Shown here: in pieces, positions 8,880 to 19,056 of the stretch | Layout: each line of letters begins with the position of its first letter | Numbering within the stretch: the stretch's first letter is position 1 | Assembly (NCBI RefSeq): GCF_001499995.1 | Contig: NZ_LQIU01000001.1 | Span: 1-64,000 of the forward strand | DNA length: 64,000 nucleotides | From: Mycobacterium sp. IS-1496 | GTDB taxonomy: Bacteria > Actinomycetota > Actinomycetes > Mycobacteriales > Mycobacteriaceae | Direction of reading: 5' to 3' | The notes under the pieces: generated by a model | The model's database searches: none | Told to the model about the DNA's origin: nothing | What the model saw: the letters and a program-made list of their open reading frames with translations, nothing else | Position numbers and translations under genes: made by a program

Positions 8880-9779
8880 GTGACACGTCCACGACCTTCC
8901 ATCGGGCCGGCGCTGGCCGGTGCGGTTGATCTGTCCGCGCTCAAGCAACGCCCCGCCGCCGAGGCGGGCGGGCCCGCCGCGACGGGCGGCCCCGGCGGGG
9001 TCGAGATCACCGAGGCGAATCTCGAGGCCGAGGTGCTGGTCCGCTCCGGCCAGGTCCCCGTCGTCGTGCTGCTGTGGTCTCCGCGCAGCGACTCCAGCGT
9101 GGCGCTGGGCCAGACGCTCGCCGACCTGGCAGGCGCCGACGCAGGCAGGTGGTCGCTGGCGACGGTCAACGTCGACACCACCCCGCGGGTGGCGCAGATG
9201 TTCGGCGTGCAGGCGGTGCCCACGGTCGTCGCGCTCGCCGGCGGCCAGCCGATCTCGAGCTTCCAGGGTCCGCAACCGGCCGATCAGCTGCGGCGCTGGA
9301 TCGATTCGCTCCTCGAAGCGACCGCCGGGAAGCTGCCGGGTGCCGGGGATCCCGATCAGCCCGAGCAGGTCGACCCCGAGGTCGCGCAGGCGCGCGCCTT
9401 CCTCGACGACGGGGATTTCGACGCCGCACTCAGCGCCTACCAGGCGATCCTCGACGCTCAGCCGAACCACGCCGAGGCCAAGGGGGCGGTCCGGCAGATC
9501 GCGTTCCTCCAGCGCGCGACGACCCAGCGTCCCGACGCGCCGACCGTTGCCGACGCCGCACCCGACGACGTGGACGCCGCCTTCGCCGCGGCAGACGTCG
9601 AGATCCTCCAGCAGCAGGTCGAGGCGGCCTTCGAGCGGTTGATCGCCTTGGTCAAGCGCACCGCCGGCGACGAGCGCACGCGGGTGCGGACCCGTCTCAT
9701 CGAACTGTTCGAGCTGTTCGACCCGGCCGATCCCGAGGTGATCGCGGGCCGGCGCAAGCTCGCCAACGCGCTGTACTGA
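8880..9779 (+). CDS. Thioredoxin-fold protein with TPR tail, CnoX-like, active-site cysteines absent
   Basis: A 299-residue protein corresponding to Rv1324. Residues about 45-150 form a thioredoxin fold (VPVVVLLWSPRSDSSVALG, then VPTVVALAGGQPI with the cis-proline). The usual CxxC is replaced by S-P-R-S-D-S-S, so it cannot act as a dithiol oxidoreductase. Residues about 160-299 resemble the TPR-like tail of E. coli CnoX/YbbN, with LDDGDFDAALSAYQAILDAQP as a clear TPR unit. A holdase or co-chaperone role is the best inference. GTG start at 8880. No signal peptide is seen, so it is probably cytosolic. Confidence 0.88.
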   Translation: MTRPRPSIGPALAGAVDLSALKQRPAAEAGGPAATGGPGGVEITEANLEAEVLVRSGQVPVVVLLWSPRSDSSVALGQTLADLAGADAGRWSLATVNVDTTPRVAQMFGVQAVPTVVALAGGQPISSFQGPQPADQLRRWIDSLLEATAGKLPGAGDPDQPEQVDPEVAQARAFLDDGDFDAALSAYQAILDAQPNHAEAKGAVRQIAFLQRATTQRPDAPTVADAAPDDVDAAFAAADVEILQQQVEAAFERLIALVKRTAGDERTRVRTRLIELFELFDPADPEVIAGRRKLANALY

Positions 9780-9864
9780 GCACCGCGGTCCCGGCGCGTT
9801 CCCGGACCTCTTCGATCACTTCCTGCCAGCCGTCGGTCAATCACTGCCAACGGGATGGATGGCG

Positions 9865-9889
9865 CTGACCTGCAGGTTGTTGCAGTCAG
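9865..9889 (+). promoter_or_regulatory. Short hairpin upstream of a small secreted protein gene
   Basis: CTGACCTGCA at 9865 can pair with TGCAGTCAG at 9881-9889 with one bulged base. It lies 50 bases before the ATG at 9939. It could be a 5'-leader structure or an operator; nothing else supports a role. Confidence 0.25.
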
Positions 9890-9938
9890 ACCGGCCAGGA
9901 AATCCCTCCAGACCGAACGGACACGAAGAGGCAAGAAC

Positions 9939-10187
9939 ATGAACAAGTTCGGATTCGCCACCATCATCGCCGGCGGACTGGCCACCGGATTCCTGGCCTT
10001 CGCCGCCCCCGCCCAGGCCGCCCCCTCCGGACCCGGCAACGCCGCCGACACCATCAGCTCCCTCGACGACCGCGGCTACCAGGTCCGCGTCACCCAGCAG
10101 GGCATGAGCAAGCCGCTCGACCAGTCCAGCATCGTCTCGGTCCGCTACGACAACGACGACCGCGTCGTATACGTCACCACCCGCTGA
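9939..10187 (+). CDS. Small secreted protein of unknown function
   Basis: An 82-residue protein. Residues 1-27 are a clear Sec signal peptide (Lys near the start, hydrophobic core, probable cleavage after PAQA). The mature part of about 55 residues has GPGNAADTISSLDDRGYQVRV and ends RVVYVTTR, resembling short mycobacterial exported proteins with a PASTA-like or YajG-like beta core, though I cannot place it in a named family. It has no cysteine. A strong terminator follows directly, so it is a separate transcript. It replaces the PE_PGRS gene found here in M. tuberculosis. Confidence 0.75.
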   Translation: MNKFGFATIIAGGLATGFLAFAAPAQAAPSGPGNAADTISSLDDRGYQVRVTQQGMSKPLDQSSIVSVRYDNDDRVVYVTTR

Positions 10188-10204
10188 CCACCCACCACGA
10201 CGTA

Positions 10205-10230
10205 AGGGGCGCCCCACCCGGGGCGCCCCT
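10205..10230 (+). terminator. Rho-independent terminator
   Basis: AGGGGCGCCCC (10205-10215) pairs perfectly with 10220-10230 around an ACCC loop and is followed by TTTCTC. It ends the small secreted protein transcript and also faces the end of glgB, so it may serve both directions. Confidence 0.88.
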
Positions 10231-10259
10231 TTCTCGTCGGCGAGGTTGCGGAAGGGTGC

Positions 10260-12539
10260 CTAGGACAGCGGCGGATCCGTCGCGGGCTCCTGCACGACGG
10301 GCGCCTCGGCGGACACCGGTTCGAACCACAGCGCGGACAGCGGCGGCAGCACCATCACCGCCGAGGCAGGGCGGCCGTGCCACGGTTCGTCGCTGGCCTG
10401 CACGGCCCCGTAGTTGCCGATCCCCGCGCCGTTGTAGTCCGACGCGTCGGTGTTGAGCACCTCACGCCAAGTGCCGGCGTGCGGCAGGCCCAGCCGGTAC
10501 TGGCTGTGCTCGGTGCCGGAGAAGTTGAACACGCACGCCAGCACCGAACCGTCGTCGCCGTAGCGCAGGAAGCTCAGGACGTTGTTGGCCGAGTCGTTCG
10601 CGTCGATCCACGAATAGCCCTCGGGTCTGGTGTCGTGCGACCACAGCGCCCGGTGGCTCGTGTAGATCCCGTTCATGTCGGAGATCATCCGCAGGATGCC
10701 GCCCGAGTAGCTGTTCTCGTCGAGCTGGTACCAGTCGACGCCGCGTTCCTCCGACCACTCCGCGCGCTGGCCGAACTCCTGACCCTGGAACAGCAGCTGC
10801 TTACCGGGGTGCGCCCACTGGTAGGCGAGCAGCTGCCGCACACCCGCGGCCTTGCGGTGGTCGTCGCCGGGCATCCGGCCCCACAGCGTGCCCTTGCCGT
10901 GCACCACCTCGTCATGGCTGATCGGCAGCACGTAGTTCTCGCTGAACGCGTACAGCATCGAGAACGTCATCTCGTGGTGGTGGTAGCTGCGGTGGATCGG
11001 ATCGCGGCTGATGAACGCCAACGTGTCGTTCATCCAGCCCATGTTCCACTTCATCGAGAAGCCCAGGCCGCCGAGATTCGTCGGCCGGGTCACCCCGGGC
11101 CACGACGTCGACTCCTCGGCGATCGTCACGATGCCCGGGCTGGCCTTGTGCACGGTGGCGTTCATCTCCTGCAGGAACTGCACCGCCTCGAGGTTCTCGC
11201 GGCCGCCGTAGATGTTCGGCGTCCAGCCGCCCTCGGGCCGCGAGTAGTCCAGGTAGAGCATCGACGCGACGGCGTCCACCCGCAGCCCGTCGACGTGGAA
11301 CTCCTGCAGCCAGTACAGCGCGTTCGCGACCAGGAAGTTGCGCACCTCGGCGCGGCCGAAGTCGAAAACGTAAGTGCCCCAGTCCAGCTGCTCACCGCGG
11401 CGCGGGTCGGCGTGTTCGTAGAGTGCGGTGCCGTCGAACCGGCCGAGCGCCCACGCGTCCTTGGGGAAGTGGGCGGGCACCCAGTCGACGATCACCCCGA
11501 TGCCCGCCTGGTGCAGGCGGTCGACGAGATAGCGGAACTCGTCGGGCGTGCCCAGGCGTGACGTCGGCGCGTAGTACGACGTGACCTGGTAGCCCCACGA
11601 GCCGCCGAACGGATGCTCGGCGACCGGCAGCATCTCGACGTGGGTGAATCCGTGCTCGACGACGTATGTGGTCAGCTGGTCGGCGAGCTCGACGTAGGAC
11701 AGGCCCGGCCGCCACGACATCAGGTGCACCTCGAGGGTGCTCATCGGCTCGAAGACGGGATTCTGGGCGGCCCGCCGGCTCATCCACGTGTCGTCGCTCC
11801 ACGTGTAGGTGCTCGTGGTGACCCGCGATGCGGTCTGCGGCGGAACCTCGGTGGCGAACGCCATCGGGTCGGCCCGCTCGCTCACCACACCGTCGGCGCC
11901 GTGGATGCGGAACTTGTAGAGCCCGTCGACCGGGAAGTCCGGCCAGAAGAGCTCCCACACACCGGTCGAGCCGAGGACGCGCAACTGCGCCTCGTTGCCC
12001 TCCCAGTGGTTGAAGTCGCCGATCAACTGGACACCCTTGGCGTTGGGCGCCCACACCGCGAAGGAGACGCCCTCGACGACGCCGTCGGGGGTGGTGAAGC
12101 TGCGCGGATGCGCGCCGAGCACCTCCCACAACCGTTCGTGGCGGCCTTCGGAGAACAGGTGCAGATCCACCTCGCCCAACGTGGGCAGGAACCGGTACGC
12201 GTCGGCGGTGTGGTGGATGTGCGGCTGGTCGCCGCCGTGGTCGTAGCTGACCTCGAGGCGGTAGTCGATCAGGCCGGTGAACGGCAGGGTCACCGCGAAC
12301 ACGCCAGCCTCGAGGTGGGTGAACACGTGCCGCTCACCGCCGACGACGGCCGCGACCTCAGTCGCGTGCGGACGGTAGGCCCGGATCACGGTGTGGTCCT
12401 CGTACTCGTGCGCCCCGAGGATCGAGTGCGGGTCGTGGTGCTCGCCCGCGAGCAGCCGGTTCAGGTCGGCGGTGTGCGGCCGCAGGTGCGGGCTGGTGGT
12501 CACAGTGCTGTCGTCGGTCAGTCGCTTCGTCTTGGCCAT
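10260..12539 (-). CDS. glgB: 1,4-alpha-glucan branching enzyme
   Basis: Introduces alpha-1,6 branches into linear glucan. The 759-residue protein has N-terminal beta-sandwich domains (GILGAHE-like start at about residue 40), a GH13 barrel with nucleophile Asp in [11 protein letters not shown], general acid Glu in [11 protein letters not shown], the [10 protein letters not shown] motif and a C-terminal beta domain. Downstream of glgE with a short gap; the ATG at 12539 has AGGGAG eleven bases upstream. A GTG at 12551 overlaps the glgE stop (GTGA) but sits directly on that site. GlgB acts on the linear maltooligomers made by GlgE in the mycobacterial capsular alpha-glucan route. Confidence 0.95.
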   Translation of the reverse strand: MAKTKRLTDDSTVTTSPHLRPHTADLNRLLAGEHHDPHSILGAHEYEDHTVIRAYRPHATEVAAVVGGERHVFTHLEAGVFAVTLPFTGLIDYRLEVSYDHGGDQPHIHHTADAYRFLPTLGEVDLHLFSEGRHERLWEVLGAHPRSFTTPDGVVEGVSFAVWAPNAKGVQLIGDFNHWEGNEAQLRVLGSTGVWELFWPDFPVDGLYKFRIHGADGVVSERADPMAFATEVPPQTASRVTTSTYTWSDDTWMSRRAAQNPVFEPMSTLEVHLMSWRPGLSYVELADQLTTYVVEHGFTHVEMLPVAEHPFGGSWGYQVTSYYAPTSRLGTPDEFRYLVDRLHQAGIGVIVDWVPAHFPKDAWALGRFDGTALYEHADPRRGEQLDWGTYVFDFGRAEVRNFLVANALYWLQEFHVDGLRVDAVASMLYLDYSRPEGGWTPNIYGGRENLEAVQFLQEMNATVHKASPGIVTIAEESTSWPGVTRPTNLGGLGFSMKWNMGWMNDTLAFISRDPIHRSYHHHEMTFSMLYAFSENYVLPISHDEVVHGKGTLWGRMPGDDHRKAAGVRQLLAYQWAHPGKQLLFQGQEFGQRAEWSEERGVDWYQLDENSYSGGILRMISDMNGIYTSHRALWSHDTRPEGYSWIDANDSANNVLSFLRYGDDGSVLACVFNFSGTEHSQYRLGLPHAGTWREVLNTDASDYNGAGIGNYGAVQASDEPWHGRPASAVMVLPPLSALWFEPVSAEAPVVQEPATDPPLS

Positions 12540-12547
12540 GCGTGTGT

Positions 12548-14635
12548 TCACTCCCTACGCAGTAGGTTGAGTCGTTGGTCGGCGGGCACCTGGGGCATGT
12601 TGAGCACATGCGCGACCGCCCTGGCGGGCTCGATGCGCACGTAGTTGGACTGCCCCCACTGGTATTCCTCTCCGGTGATCTCGTCGCGCACCCAGAACCT
12701 GTCGTAAGGCTCCATTCCCAGTGCGGGCATGTCCAACCACAACGTGGCCTCCTCGGGCCCGAACGGGTTGAGCGTCACCACGACGAGCACCTGATCACCG
12801 GTGGCCGGGTCGAACTTGCTGAAGGCCAGGATGGCGTCGTTGTCGGGGTAGTGGAACCTGATGGTGCGCAGTTCGTGCAGCGCCGGATGCACCCGCCGAA
12901 TCTCGTTGAGGCGCGTGATGAACGGTTCGAGCGACTCACCGTCGGCCAGGGCGGCGTCGAAGTCGCGCGGACGCAGTTCGTACTTCTCCGAGTTGAGGTA
13001 CTCCTCGCTGCCCTCCCGCACCGGCCGGTGTTCGAACAGTTCGTAACCGGAGTACACCCCCCACACCGAACTCATCGTCGACGCCAGCACCGCGCGGATC
13101 GCGAACATGCCGGGACCGCCGTGCTGCAGGCTCTCGTGCAGGATGTCGGGGGTGTTGACGAACAGGTTGGGCCGCGCGTAGTCGGCGTGCTCGACGATCT
13201 GCTCACCGAACTCGGTCAGCTCGCTCTTCGACGTGCGCCACGTGAAGTACGTGTAGGACTGCGTGTAACCGAGTTTCGCCAGCCCGTAGAGGCGGGCCGG
13301 CCGGGTGAAGGCCTCGGCCAGGAACAGCACGTCGGGATCCTCGGTCTTGATCTGCCCGATCAGCCACGCCCAGAAGTTGGGCGGTTTGGTGTGCGGGTTG
13401 TCGACGCGAAAGACCTTGACGCCGTGGGAGATCCAGAACCGGACCACCCGCAGCACCTCCATGTACAACCCGGCCGGGTCGTTGTCGAAGTTCAGCGGGT
13501 AGATGTCCTGATACTTCTTCGGTGGGTTCTCCGCGTAGGCGATGGTGCCGTCGGGCAGCACCGTGAACCACTCCGGATGCTCACGAGCCCACGGATGGTC
13601 CGGCGCGCACTGCAGCGCCAGGTCGAGTGCCACCTCGAGCCCCTGGTCGCGGGCGGCGGCCACGAACTCGTCGAAGTCGTCGATGGTGCCCAGTTCCGGA
13701 TGCACTGCATCGTGGCCGCCCTCGTCGCTGCCGATCGCCCACGGGGATCCGACGTCGTTCGGTCCGGCGGTCACGCTGTTGTTGGGACCCTTGCGGTGCA
13801 CCTTGCCGATCGGGTGGATCGGCGGCAGGTACACCACGTCGAAACCCATCCGGGCGACCCGGGGCAGCGCCTTGGTGGCGGTGGCGAACGTGCCGTGCAC
13901 GGGGTGGCCCTGGCTGTCCCATCCGCCGGTGGAACGGGGGAAGAACTCGTACCAGGAGCCGAAGCGGGCCAGCGGGCGGTCCACCCACACGCCGTATTGC
14001 TCACCGCGCGTGACCAATTCGCGCAGCGGATACTGATCGAGCAGCGCGGTCACGTCGGCGGCCAGCGCGGCGCCCGCCCGGTAGAACGGATCACCCGGTT
14101 CGCGCAGTCGTTCGACCGCCTGCATCAACGGGTAGCGGTCCTGGCGGGGGACACCGGTGGCGGCGCGCTCCAGAAGACGCGCCCCGACGAGCAGATCGTT
14201 GTCGAGTTCCGACTCGCTCTGGCCGGCGTCGAGTTTGGCGGTGACGTTGTGGCGCCACGTGGCGATCGGATCGCCCCACCCGTCGACGCGGAAGGTCCAC
14301 AGCCCGACCGTGTCGGGGACGAAGTGGCCGTGGAAGACATCGGGTGTGCGGCCCTGACTCATCGGCAGCGCCTGCGGTTTGACGCGCGGTGAGGCGGAGA
14401 CGACCGCCTCGATGGGGACGGCCTCGGCGGCGTTCACCCGGCCGACCGGTGCCTCGGCGAGGTCGGGATACGACGTGCCGTGATAGCGCACCACCAGCGT
14501 CGCGGAGACGGCGTCGTGACCCTCGCGCCACACGGTGGCGCTGACCGGCACCACCTCGCCCACCACCGCTTTGGCCGGATACCGGCCGCCGGATATCACG
14601 GGCGCGACGTCATCGATTCCGATACGGCCGGCCAC
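12548..14635 (-). CDS. glgE: Alpha-1,4-glucan:maltose-1-phosphate maltosyltransferase
   Basis: Extends alpha-glucan with maltosyl units from maltose-1-phosphate; the enzyme is an established mycobacterial drug target because its loss lets the phosphosugar accumulate. The 695-residue GH13_3 protein has the N-terminal beta domain, the long insertion typical of GlgE, nucleophile Asp in [18 protein letters not shown] and acid Glu in FLAEAFTRP, and [16 protein letters not shown] at 14635 has AGAGGAG at good spacing; the GTG at 14641 directly abuts that site. First gene of the glgE-glgB operon, divergent from glgP. Confidence 0.95.
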   Translation of the reverse strand: MAGRIGIDDVAPVISGGRYPAKAVVGEVVPVSATVWREGHDAVSATLVVRYHGTSYPDLAEAPVGRVNAAEAVPIEAVVSASPRVKPQALPMSQGRTPDVFHGHFVPDTVGLWTFRVDGWGDPIATWRHNVTAKLDAGQSESELDNDLLVGARLLERAATGVPRQDRYPLMQAVERLREPGDPFYRAGAALAADVTALLDQYPLRELVTRGEQYGVWVDRPLARFGSWYEFFPRSTGGWDSQGHPVHGTFATATKALPRVARMGFDVVYLPPIHPIGKVHRKGPNNSVTAGPNDVGSPWAIGSDEGGHDAVHPELGTIDDFDEFVAAARDQGLEVALDLALQCAPDHPWAREHPEWFTVLPDGTIAYAENPPKKYQDIYPLNFDNDPAGLYMEVLRVVRFWISHGVKVFRVDNPHTKPPNFWAWLIGQIKTEDPDVLFLAEAFTRPARLYGLAKLGYTQSYTYFTWRTSKSELTEFGEQIVEHADYARPNLFVNTPDILHESLQHGGPGMFAIRAVLASTMSSVWGVYSGYELFEHRPVREGSEEYLNSEKYELRPRDFDAALADGESLEPFITRLNEIRRVHPALHELRTIRFHYPDNDAILAFSKFDPATGDQVLVVVTLNPFGPEEATLWLDMPALGMEPYDRFWVRDEITGEEYQWGQSNYVRIEPARAVAHVLNMPQVPADQRLNLLRRE

Positions 14636-14813
14636 CAGCACTCCTCTTGAATCGGCGCGACCACCAGCATCGTCGGCGTGGCCACTGTCGGTTGACTCTG
14701 TCTCGGTTGGTTCTCGATTGACCCTCTCCGCGCCCTATACCCACCGTAGTGCGGGGCCCAACCCGAAGCAGGCCAAGGAATCGGCGAGACGCTGCGGGGC
14801 TCGGAGAAGTCAG

Positions 14814-14819
14814 TAAGGT
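14814..14819 (+). promoter_or_regulatory. -10 element TAAGGT before glgP
   Basis: TAAGGT lies eight bases before the GTG at 14828, with no ribosome binding site between. The transcript is leaderless or nearly so. The 192-base region shared with glgE holds nothing else I recognise. Confidence 0.5.
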
Positions 14820-14827
14820 AAAGCCAC

Positions 14828-17410
14828 GTGAAAGCCCTGCGCAGGTTCACCGTCCGAGCCCACCTTCCCGACCGGCTTGCCGCGCTCGAGCGGCTTTCCA
14901 TCAACCTCCGCTGGTCATGGGACAAACCCACCCAGGATCTGTTCGCCGACATCGACCAGAAACTGTGGCAGCAGATCGGCTGTGACCCGGTCGCGCTGCT
15001 CGGCGGTGTGAAGCCGGGCCGGCTCGACGAACTCGCCCGCGACGAGTCGTTCGTCCGCCGTCTCGACGGGCTGGCCGCCGATCTCGACGACTACCTGAGC
15101 CGGCCGCTGTGGTACCAGCAGCAGCTCGAGCAGGGTGAGGTGCTGCCCAACGGCATCGCGTACTTCTCGATGGAGTTCGGCGTGGCCGAGGTGCTGCCGA
15201 ACTACTCCGGCGGGCTCGGCATCCTCGCCGGTGACCACCTCAAGTCCGCATCCGACCTCGGGCTGCCACTGATCGCGGTCGGGTTGTACTACCGCTCCGG
15301 GTACTTCCGGCAGTCGTTGACCGCCGACGGCTGGCAGCACGAGAACTATCCGTCGCTGGATCCGCAGGGGCTGCCGCTGCGGCTGCTGACCGACGCCGAC
15401 GACAACCAGGTCCTCGTCGAACTGGCGCTGCCCGACGACGCGACGCTGCGCGCACGGGTCTGGGTGGCCCAGGTCGGGCGGATCCCGTTGCTGCTCCTCG
15501 ACTCCGACATCCCCGAGAACGACCACGACCTGCGCGGTGTCACCGACCGCCTCTACGGCGGCGACCAGGAGCACCGGATCAAGCAGGAGATGCTCGCCGG
15601 GATCGGCGGCGTGCGGGCGATCCGCGCGTTCACCGAGGTGGAGGGATTGCCCTCACCCGAGGTGTTCCACATGAACGAAGGCCACGCCGGCTTCCTCGGC
15701 GTGGAGCGCATCCGCGAATTGATCGACGCCGGACTGGATTTCGACACCGCGCTGACCGTCGTGCGGTCCTCGACGGTGTTCACCACCCACACCCCCGTGC
15801 CCGCGGGCATCGACCGGTTCCCAGTGGAGATGATCAAACGGTACTTCGGCGGCACCCATCTGCTGCCGGGGGTTCCGCTGGACCGGATCGTCGGGTTCGG
15901 CGCCGAGGACGATCCGACGAAGTTCAACATGGCCCACATGGGTCTGCGGCTGGCCCAGCGCGCCAACGGCGTCTCGCTGCTGCACGGGCGGGTCAGCCGG
16001 GAGATGTTCAACGAACTCTGGCCGGGGTTCGACCCGAACGAGGTGCCGATCGGCTCGATCACCAATGGGGTGCACGCGCCGACGTGGGCGGCGCCGCAGT
16101 GGCTCGAACTGGGTCGCGAACTGCTCGGCACCCAGGATCTGGGGCTGCTGCGGGAGACCGACACGTGGGAGCGGCTGCAGGAGGTGGACCCTGGTCATCT
16201 GTGGTGGATCCGCTCGCAGCTGCGCCGGGCGCTGGTCGAGGACGTCCGCGCGCGCCTCCGCCGGTCGTGGCAGGAGCGCGGTGCCGCCGAAGCCGAGTTG
16301 GGTTGGATCGCAACGGCATTCGATCCCGACGTCCTGACCATCGGCTTCGCGCGCCGGGTGCCCACCTACAAGCGCTTGACGCTGATGCTGCGCGATCCGG
16401 CCCGGCTGGAGAAGCTGCTGCTCGACAAGGAACGGCCGGTGCAGCTGATCGTGGCGGGTAAGTCGCACCCCGCCGACGACGGCGGCAAGGCCCTGATCCA
16501 GCAGGTGGTGCGGTTCACCGACCGCCATGAGGTCCGCCACCGCATCGCGTTCCTGCCGGACTACGACATGTCGATGGCGCGCCAGCTGTACTACGGCTGC
16601 GACGTCTGGCTGAACAATCCGCTGCGGCCGCTGGAGGCGTGCGGCACCTCCGGGATGAAGAGCGCGCTCAACGGCGGACTGAACCTGTCGATCCGCGACG
16701 GGTGGTGGGACGAGTGGTTCGACGGCGAGAACGGCTGGGAGATCCCGACCGCCGACGGTCTGGCCGACGAGACGCGGCGCGACGACCTGGAGGCCGCCGC
16801 GCTCTACGACCTGATCGAACAGTCGGTGGCCCCGAAGTTCTACGAGCGCGACGAACACGGCATCCCGATCCGCTGGGTCGAGATGGTCCGCCACACCCTC
16901 AAGGTGCTCGGCCCGAAGGTGCTGGCCTCCAGGATGGTCCGCGACTACACCGAGAAGTACTACGCGCCCGCTGCGCAGTCGCTGCGGCGGACCGTCGAGG
17001 ACGCCGACGGGGTGACGTTCGGCGCGGCGAGCGCGCTGGCCGACTACCGGCGCCGGGTTCAGGCGGCGTGGCCGAAGGTCGAGGTCACCGACGTGGACAG
17101 CTCGGGGCTGCCCGACACCCCGTTGATCAACTCCGCGTTGACCCTGACCGCGACGGTGGCGCTGGCCGGGCTGCGCCCCGACGAGGTGTCCGTACAGGCG
17201 GTGCTGGGGCGCGTCGATGCGAGCGACACGTTGCTCGATCCGGTGACGGTGCCGATGGAGCACACCGGCACCGCCGACGACGGCCGGGAGATCTACTCCA
17301 CGACGACACCACTGCCGGTGGCCGGGCCGGTGGGCTACACCGTGCGGGTGCTGCCGCACCATCGGCTGCTGGCCGCGGACAACGAACTCGGCCTGGTCGC
17401 GCTGGCGTGA
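14828..17410 (+). CDS. glgP: Alpha-glucan phosphorylase
   Basis: Releases glucose-1-phosphate from the ends of alpha-1,4-glucan with pyridoxal phosphate. The 860-residue protein is of the long actinobacterial type (DUF3417 N-terminal region at about 10-125, then the phosphorylase domain). The PLP lysine lies in EACGTSGMKSALNGGLNLSI, and GFARRVPTYKRLTL and MNEGHAGFLG are family motifs. Counterpart of Rv1328. It diverges from the glgE-glgB pair, so synthesis and breakdown of glucan face each other. Its stop overlaps the start of the next gene by four bases, indicating translational coupling. Confidence 0.94.
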   Translation: MKALRRFTVRAHLPDRLAALERLSINLRWSWDKPTQDLFADIDQKLWQQIGCDPVALLGGVKPGRLDELARDESFVRRLDGLAADLDDYLSRPLWYQQQLEQGEVLPNGIAYFSMEFGVAEVLPNYSGGLGILAGDHLKSASDLGLPLIAVGLYYRSGYFRQSLTADGWQHENYPSLDPQGLPLRLLTDADDNQVLVELALPDDATLRARVWVAQVGRIPLLLLDSDIPENDHDLRGVTDRLYGGDQEHRIKQEMLAGIGGVRAIRAFTEVEGLPSPEVFHMNEGHAGFLGVERIRELIDAGLDFDTALTVVRSSTVFTTHTPVPAGIDRFPVEMIKRYFGGTHLLPGVPLDRIVGFGAEDDPTKFNMAHMGLRLAQRANGVSLLHGRVSREMFNELWPGFDPNEVPIGSITNGVHAPTWAAPQWLELGRELLGTQDLGLLRETDTWERLQEVDPGHLWWIRSQLRRALVEDVRARLRRSWQERGAAEAELGWIATAFDPDVLTIGFARRVPTYKRLTLMLRDPARLEKLLLDKERPVQLIVAGKSHPADDGGKALIQQVVRFTDRHEVRHRIAFLPDYDMSMARQLYYGCDVWLNNPLRPLEACGTSGMKSALNGGLNLSIRDGWWDEWFDGENGWEIPTADGLADETRRDDLEAAALYDLIEQSVAPKFYERDEHGIPIRWVEMVRHTLKVLGPKVLASRMVRDYTEKYYAPAAQSLRRTVEDADGVTFGAASALADYRRRVQAAWPKVEVTDVDSSGLPDTPLINSALTLTATVALAGLRPDEVSVQAVLGRVDASDTLLDPVTVPMEHTGTADDGREIYSTTTPLPVAGPVGYTVRVLPHHRLLAADNELGLVALA

Positions 17411-18249
17411 GCCTGGTCCGCGAGATCGGGGGCGGCCCCTACGCGCTGGCGCCCGGACCCGACGGGGCGATGTGGGTGACGCTCGTGCACGACGGCGCGA
17501 TCGCCCGGGTGGGCGCCGACGGGGCGGTCGACCGCTTTCCGGTGGCCGCCGGGGCCCGCCCGTCACTGATCACCGCCGGACCCGACGGGGCGCTGTGGTT
17601 CACCCGCAACGGCGACGACCGGATCGGGCGCATCACCACCGAAGGGGAGCTCACCGACTTCCCCCTCGCCGAGGGCAGCGCGCCGTTCGGCATCTGCGTC
17701 GGCGCCGACGGGGCACTGTGGTTCACCGAGATGGGGTCGGGCGGTATCGGCCGGATCACCGTCGACGGCGAGGTGAGCGGGTGGGCGTCGGTCGGCGGCA
17801 CCCCGTCGATGATCACCCGCGGTCCGGACGACGCGGTGTGGTTCACCCTCAACCAGGGCAACGCGATCGGCAGGCTGGATCCCGGCGACGGCGTGACGAT
17901 GCGCGAGCTGCCGACGCGCAACGCGGGTCCGGTGGGCATCACCGCCACCCACGACGACGCGATCTGGTTCACCGAGATCCTCGCGGACAAACTGGGCCGG
18001 ATCCCCCTCGAGGGGGCGCTGCAGGAGATCGACCTGCCCGGGAAACCGCATGCGGTGGTCGCCGATCCGGCCGGCGGCGTGTGGGTCAGCCTGTGGGGTG
18101 CCGACCGGCTGGCGCGGGTCGGCGCCGACGGTGACGTCGAGACCTTCGACCTGCCACCCGGCAGTGAACCGCACGGTCTGGCGTTCGGCCCCGACGGTGC
18201 ACTGTGGGTCGCGCTGGAGTCCGGTTTCGTCCTCCGCATGCCTGACTGA
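17407..18249 (+). CDS. Virginiamycin B lyase-like beta-propeller protein
   Basis: A 280-residue protein made of about seven repeats of the form PDGALWFT-x6-IGRIT, the pattern of the Vgb/streptogramin lyase propeller. Vgb linearises type B streptogramins, but most chromosomal homologues have no shown substrate. A His (EPHGLAF) and a Glu (VALESG) occur in the last blade about 15 residues apart, where Vgb has its catalytic pair, though I cannot align them with certainty. GTG at 17407 overlaps the glgP stop (GTGA). No signal peptide is seen. A carbohydrate or lactone substrate linked to glucan turnover is possible. Confidence 0.8.
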   Translation: MSLVREIGGGPYALAPGPDGAMWVTLVHDGAIARVGADGAVDRFPVAAGARPSLITAGPDGALWFTRNGDDRIGRITTEGELTDFPLAEGSAPFGICVGADGALWFTEMGSGGIGRITVDGEVSGWASVGGTPSMITRGPDDAVWFTLNQGNAIGRLDPGDGVTMRELPTRNAGPVGITATHDDAIWFTEILADKLGRIPLEGALQEIDLPGKPHAVVADPAGGVWVSLWGADRLARVGADGDVETFDLPPGSEPHGLAFGPDGALWVALESGFVLRMPD

Positions 18250-18334
18250 CCCGTGTGCCGGGAGGCCCGTCGAACCGCCACGGTCGCCCATGTACCTTCC
18301 GTTAGAGGGTCTAGTCATCTGGAGGGCTACAACG

Positions 18335-19042
18335 ATGTGGCAACGGGGCTTCACGGCGTTGGCGATCTGCGGTCTGCTCGCGGCCGCACATCCGGGGCAG
18401 GCGTGGGCGCAGCCCGCTGCCGAACCGGTGGCCTCCGACGCGGCGCCGCCCCCGCCCGAAGGCGCGGTGCCCTCGACGCCTCCCGCGCACACCGAGACCC
18501 CCGACGGGTGGACGCTGACCGTGTCGGCGAAAGACGAGACGCAGGCGATCATCCCGCCGCTGACGACCGCGCTGTCGTCGCGTGAGTACGTCGTGGGCGG
18601 CACCTTCTCCGGTGACCTCGCCGGCCCGGACGCCGATGAGCCGCCGACCGGAATCCTCGAGGTGGGCTACGAGATCGGTTGCGGCATCGACATGAGCACG
18701 TCCAACGGGGTCTCGCTCACCGGCACCGCCGGCCTGAACCCGTCGCTCGGTGTGATCGGGACCGATGTCATCTCACCCATACCCGACGGCATCCTGCCGG
18801 GCATCGGCGGCAACATCGGCGGCGGCGTCACCGTGGGTCTCAAACCCGGCATCATCAACGTCGTCCCGGTGACGGAGAAGGAATTCACCGGGGCCGCGCC
18901 GTGGGTGATGGTGAGCAACTTCCGCATCAAGATCGACGGCTGTGTCGGTCAGTCGTTCATCCGGTCCTACGCCATCCTGACCCGCGAGACCGACATGTCC
19001 GAGGCGGTGCTGGCCTGGTACGGCACCACCAAGGTCGTCTGA
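18335..19042 (+). CDS. MspA-family porin-like protein
   Basis: A 235-residue exported protein. A signal peptide covers residues about 1-25 (cleavage likely after AWA), followed by an Ala/Pro-rich linker to about 50. The mature part shows the MspA pattern: WTLTVSAKDE, SREYVVGGTFSG, GILEVGYEIGCGIDMS, then glycine-rich beta strands. MspA forms an octameric outer-membrane pore for small hydrophilic solutes. Two cysteines (in EIGCGI and KIDGCVG) are unusual for classical MspA and might form a disulfide. GGAGGG lies nine bases before the ATG. It follows the glucan genes but has its own leader. Confidence 0.85.
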   Translation: MWQRGFTALAICGLLAAAHPGQAWAQPAAEPVASDAAPPPPEGAVPSTPPAHTETPDGWTLTVSAKDETQAIIPPLTTALSSREYVVGGTFSGDLAGPDADEPPTGILEVGYEIGCGIDMSTSNGVSLTGTAGLNPSLGVIGTDVISPIPDGILPGIGGNIGGGVTVGLKPGIINVVPVTEKEFTGAAPWVMVSNFRIKIDGCVGQSFIRSYAILTRETDMSEAVLAWYGTTKVV

Positions 19043-19056
19043 CGGCGAGCTGAGCC

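Noticed and set aside
10377..14392. Long plus-strand frames opposite glgB and glgE
   Set aside because: They mirror the coding strand with His/Arg/Gly/Val-rich sequences and have no domain; typical antisense shadows of GC-rich genes.
16639..17406. Extension of the propeller gene into glgP
   Set aside because: The first 256 codons overlap glgP in another frame and lack the propeller repeats; GTG 17407 gives a whole protein.
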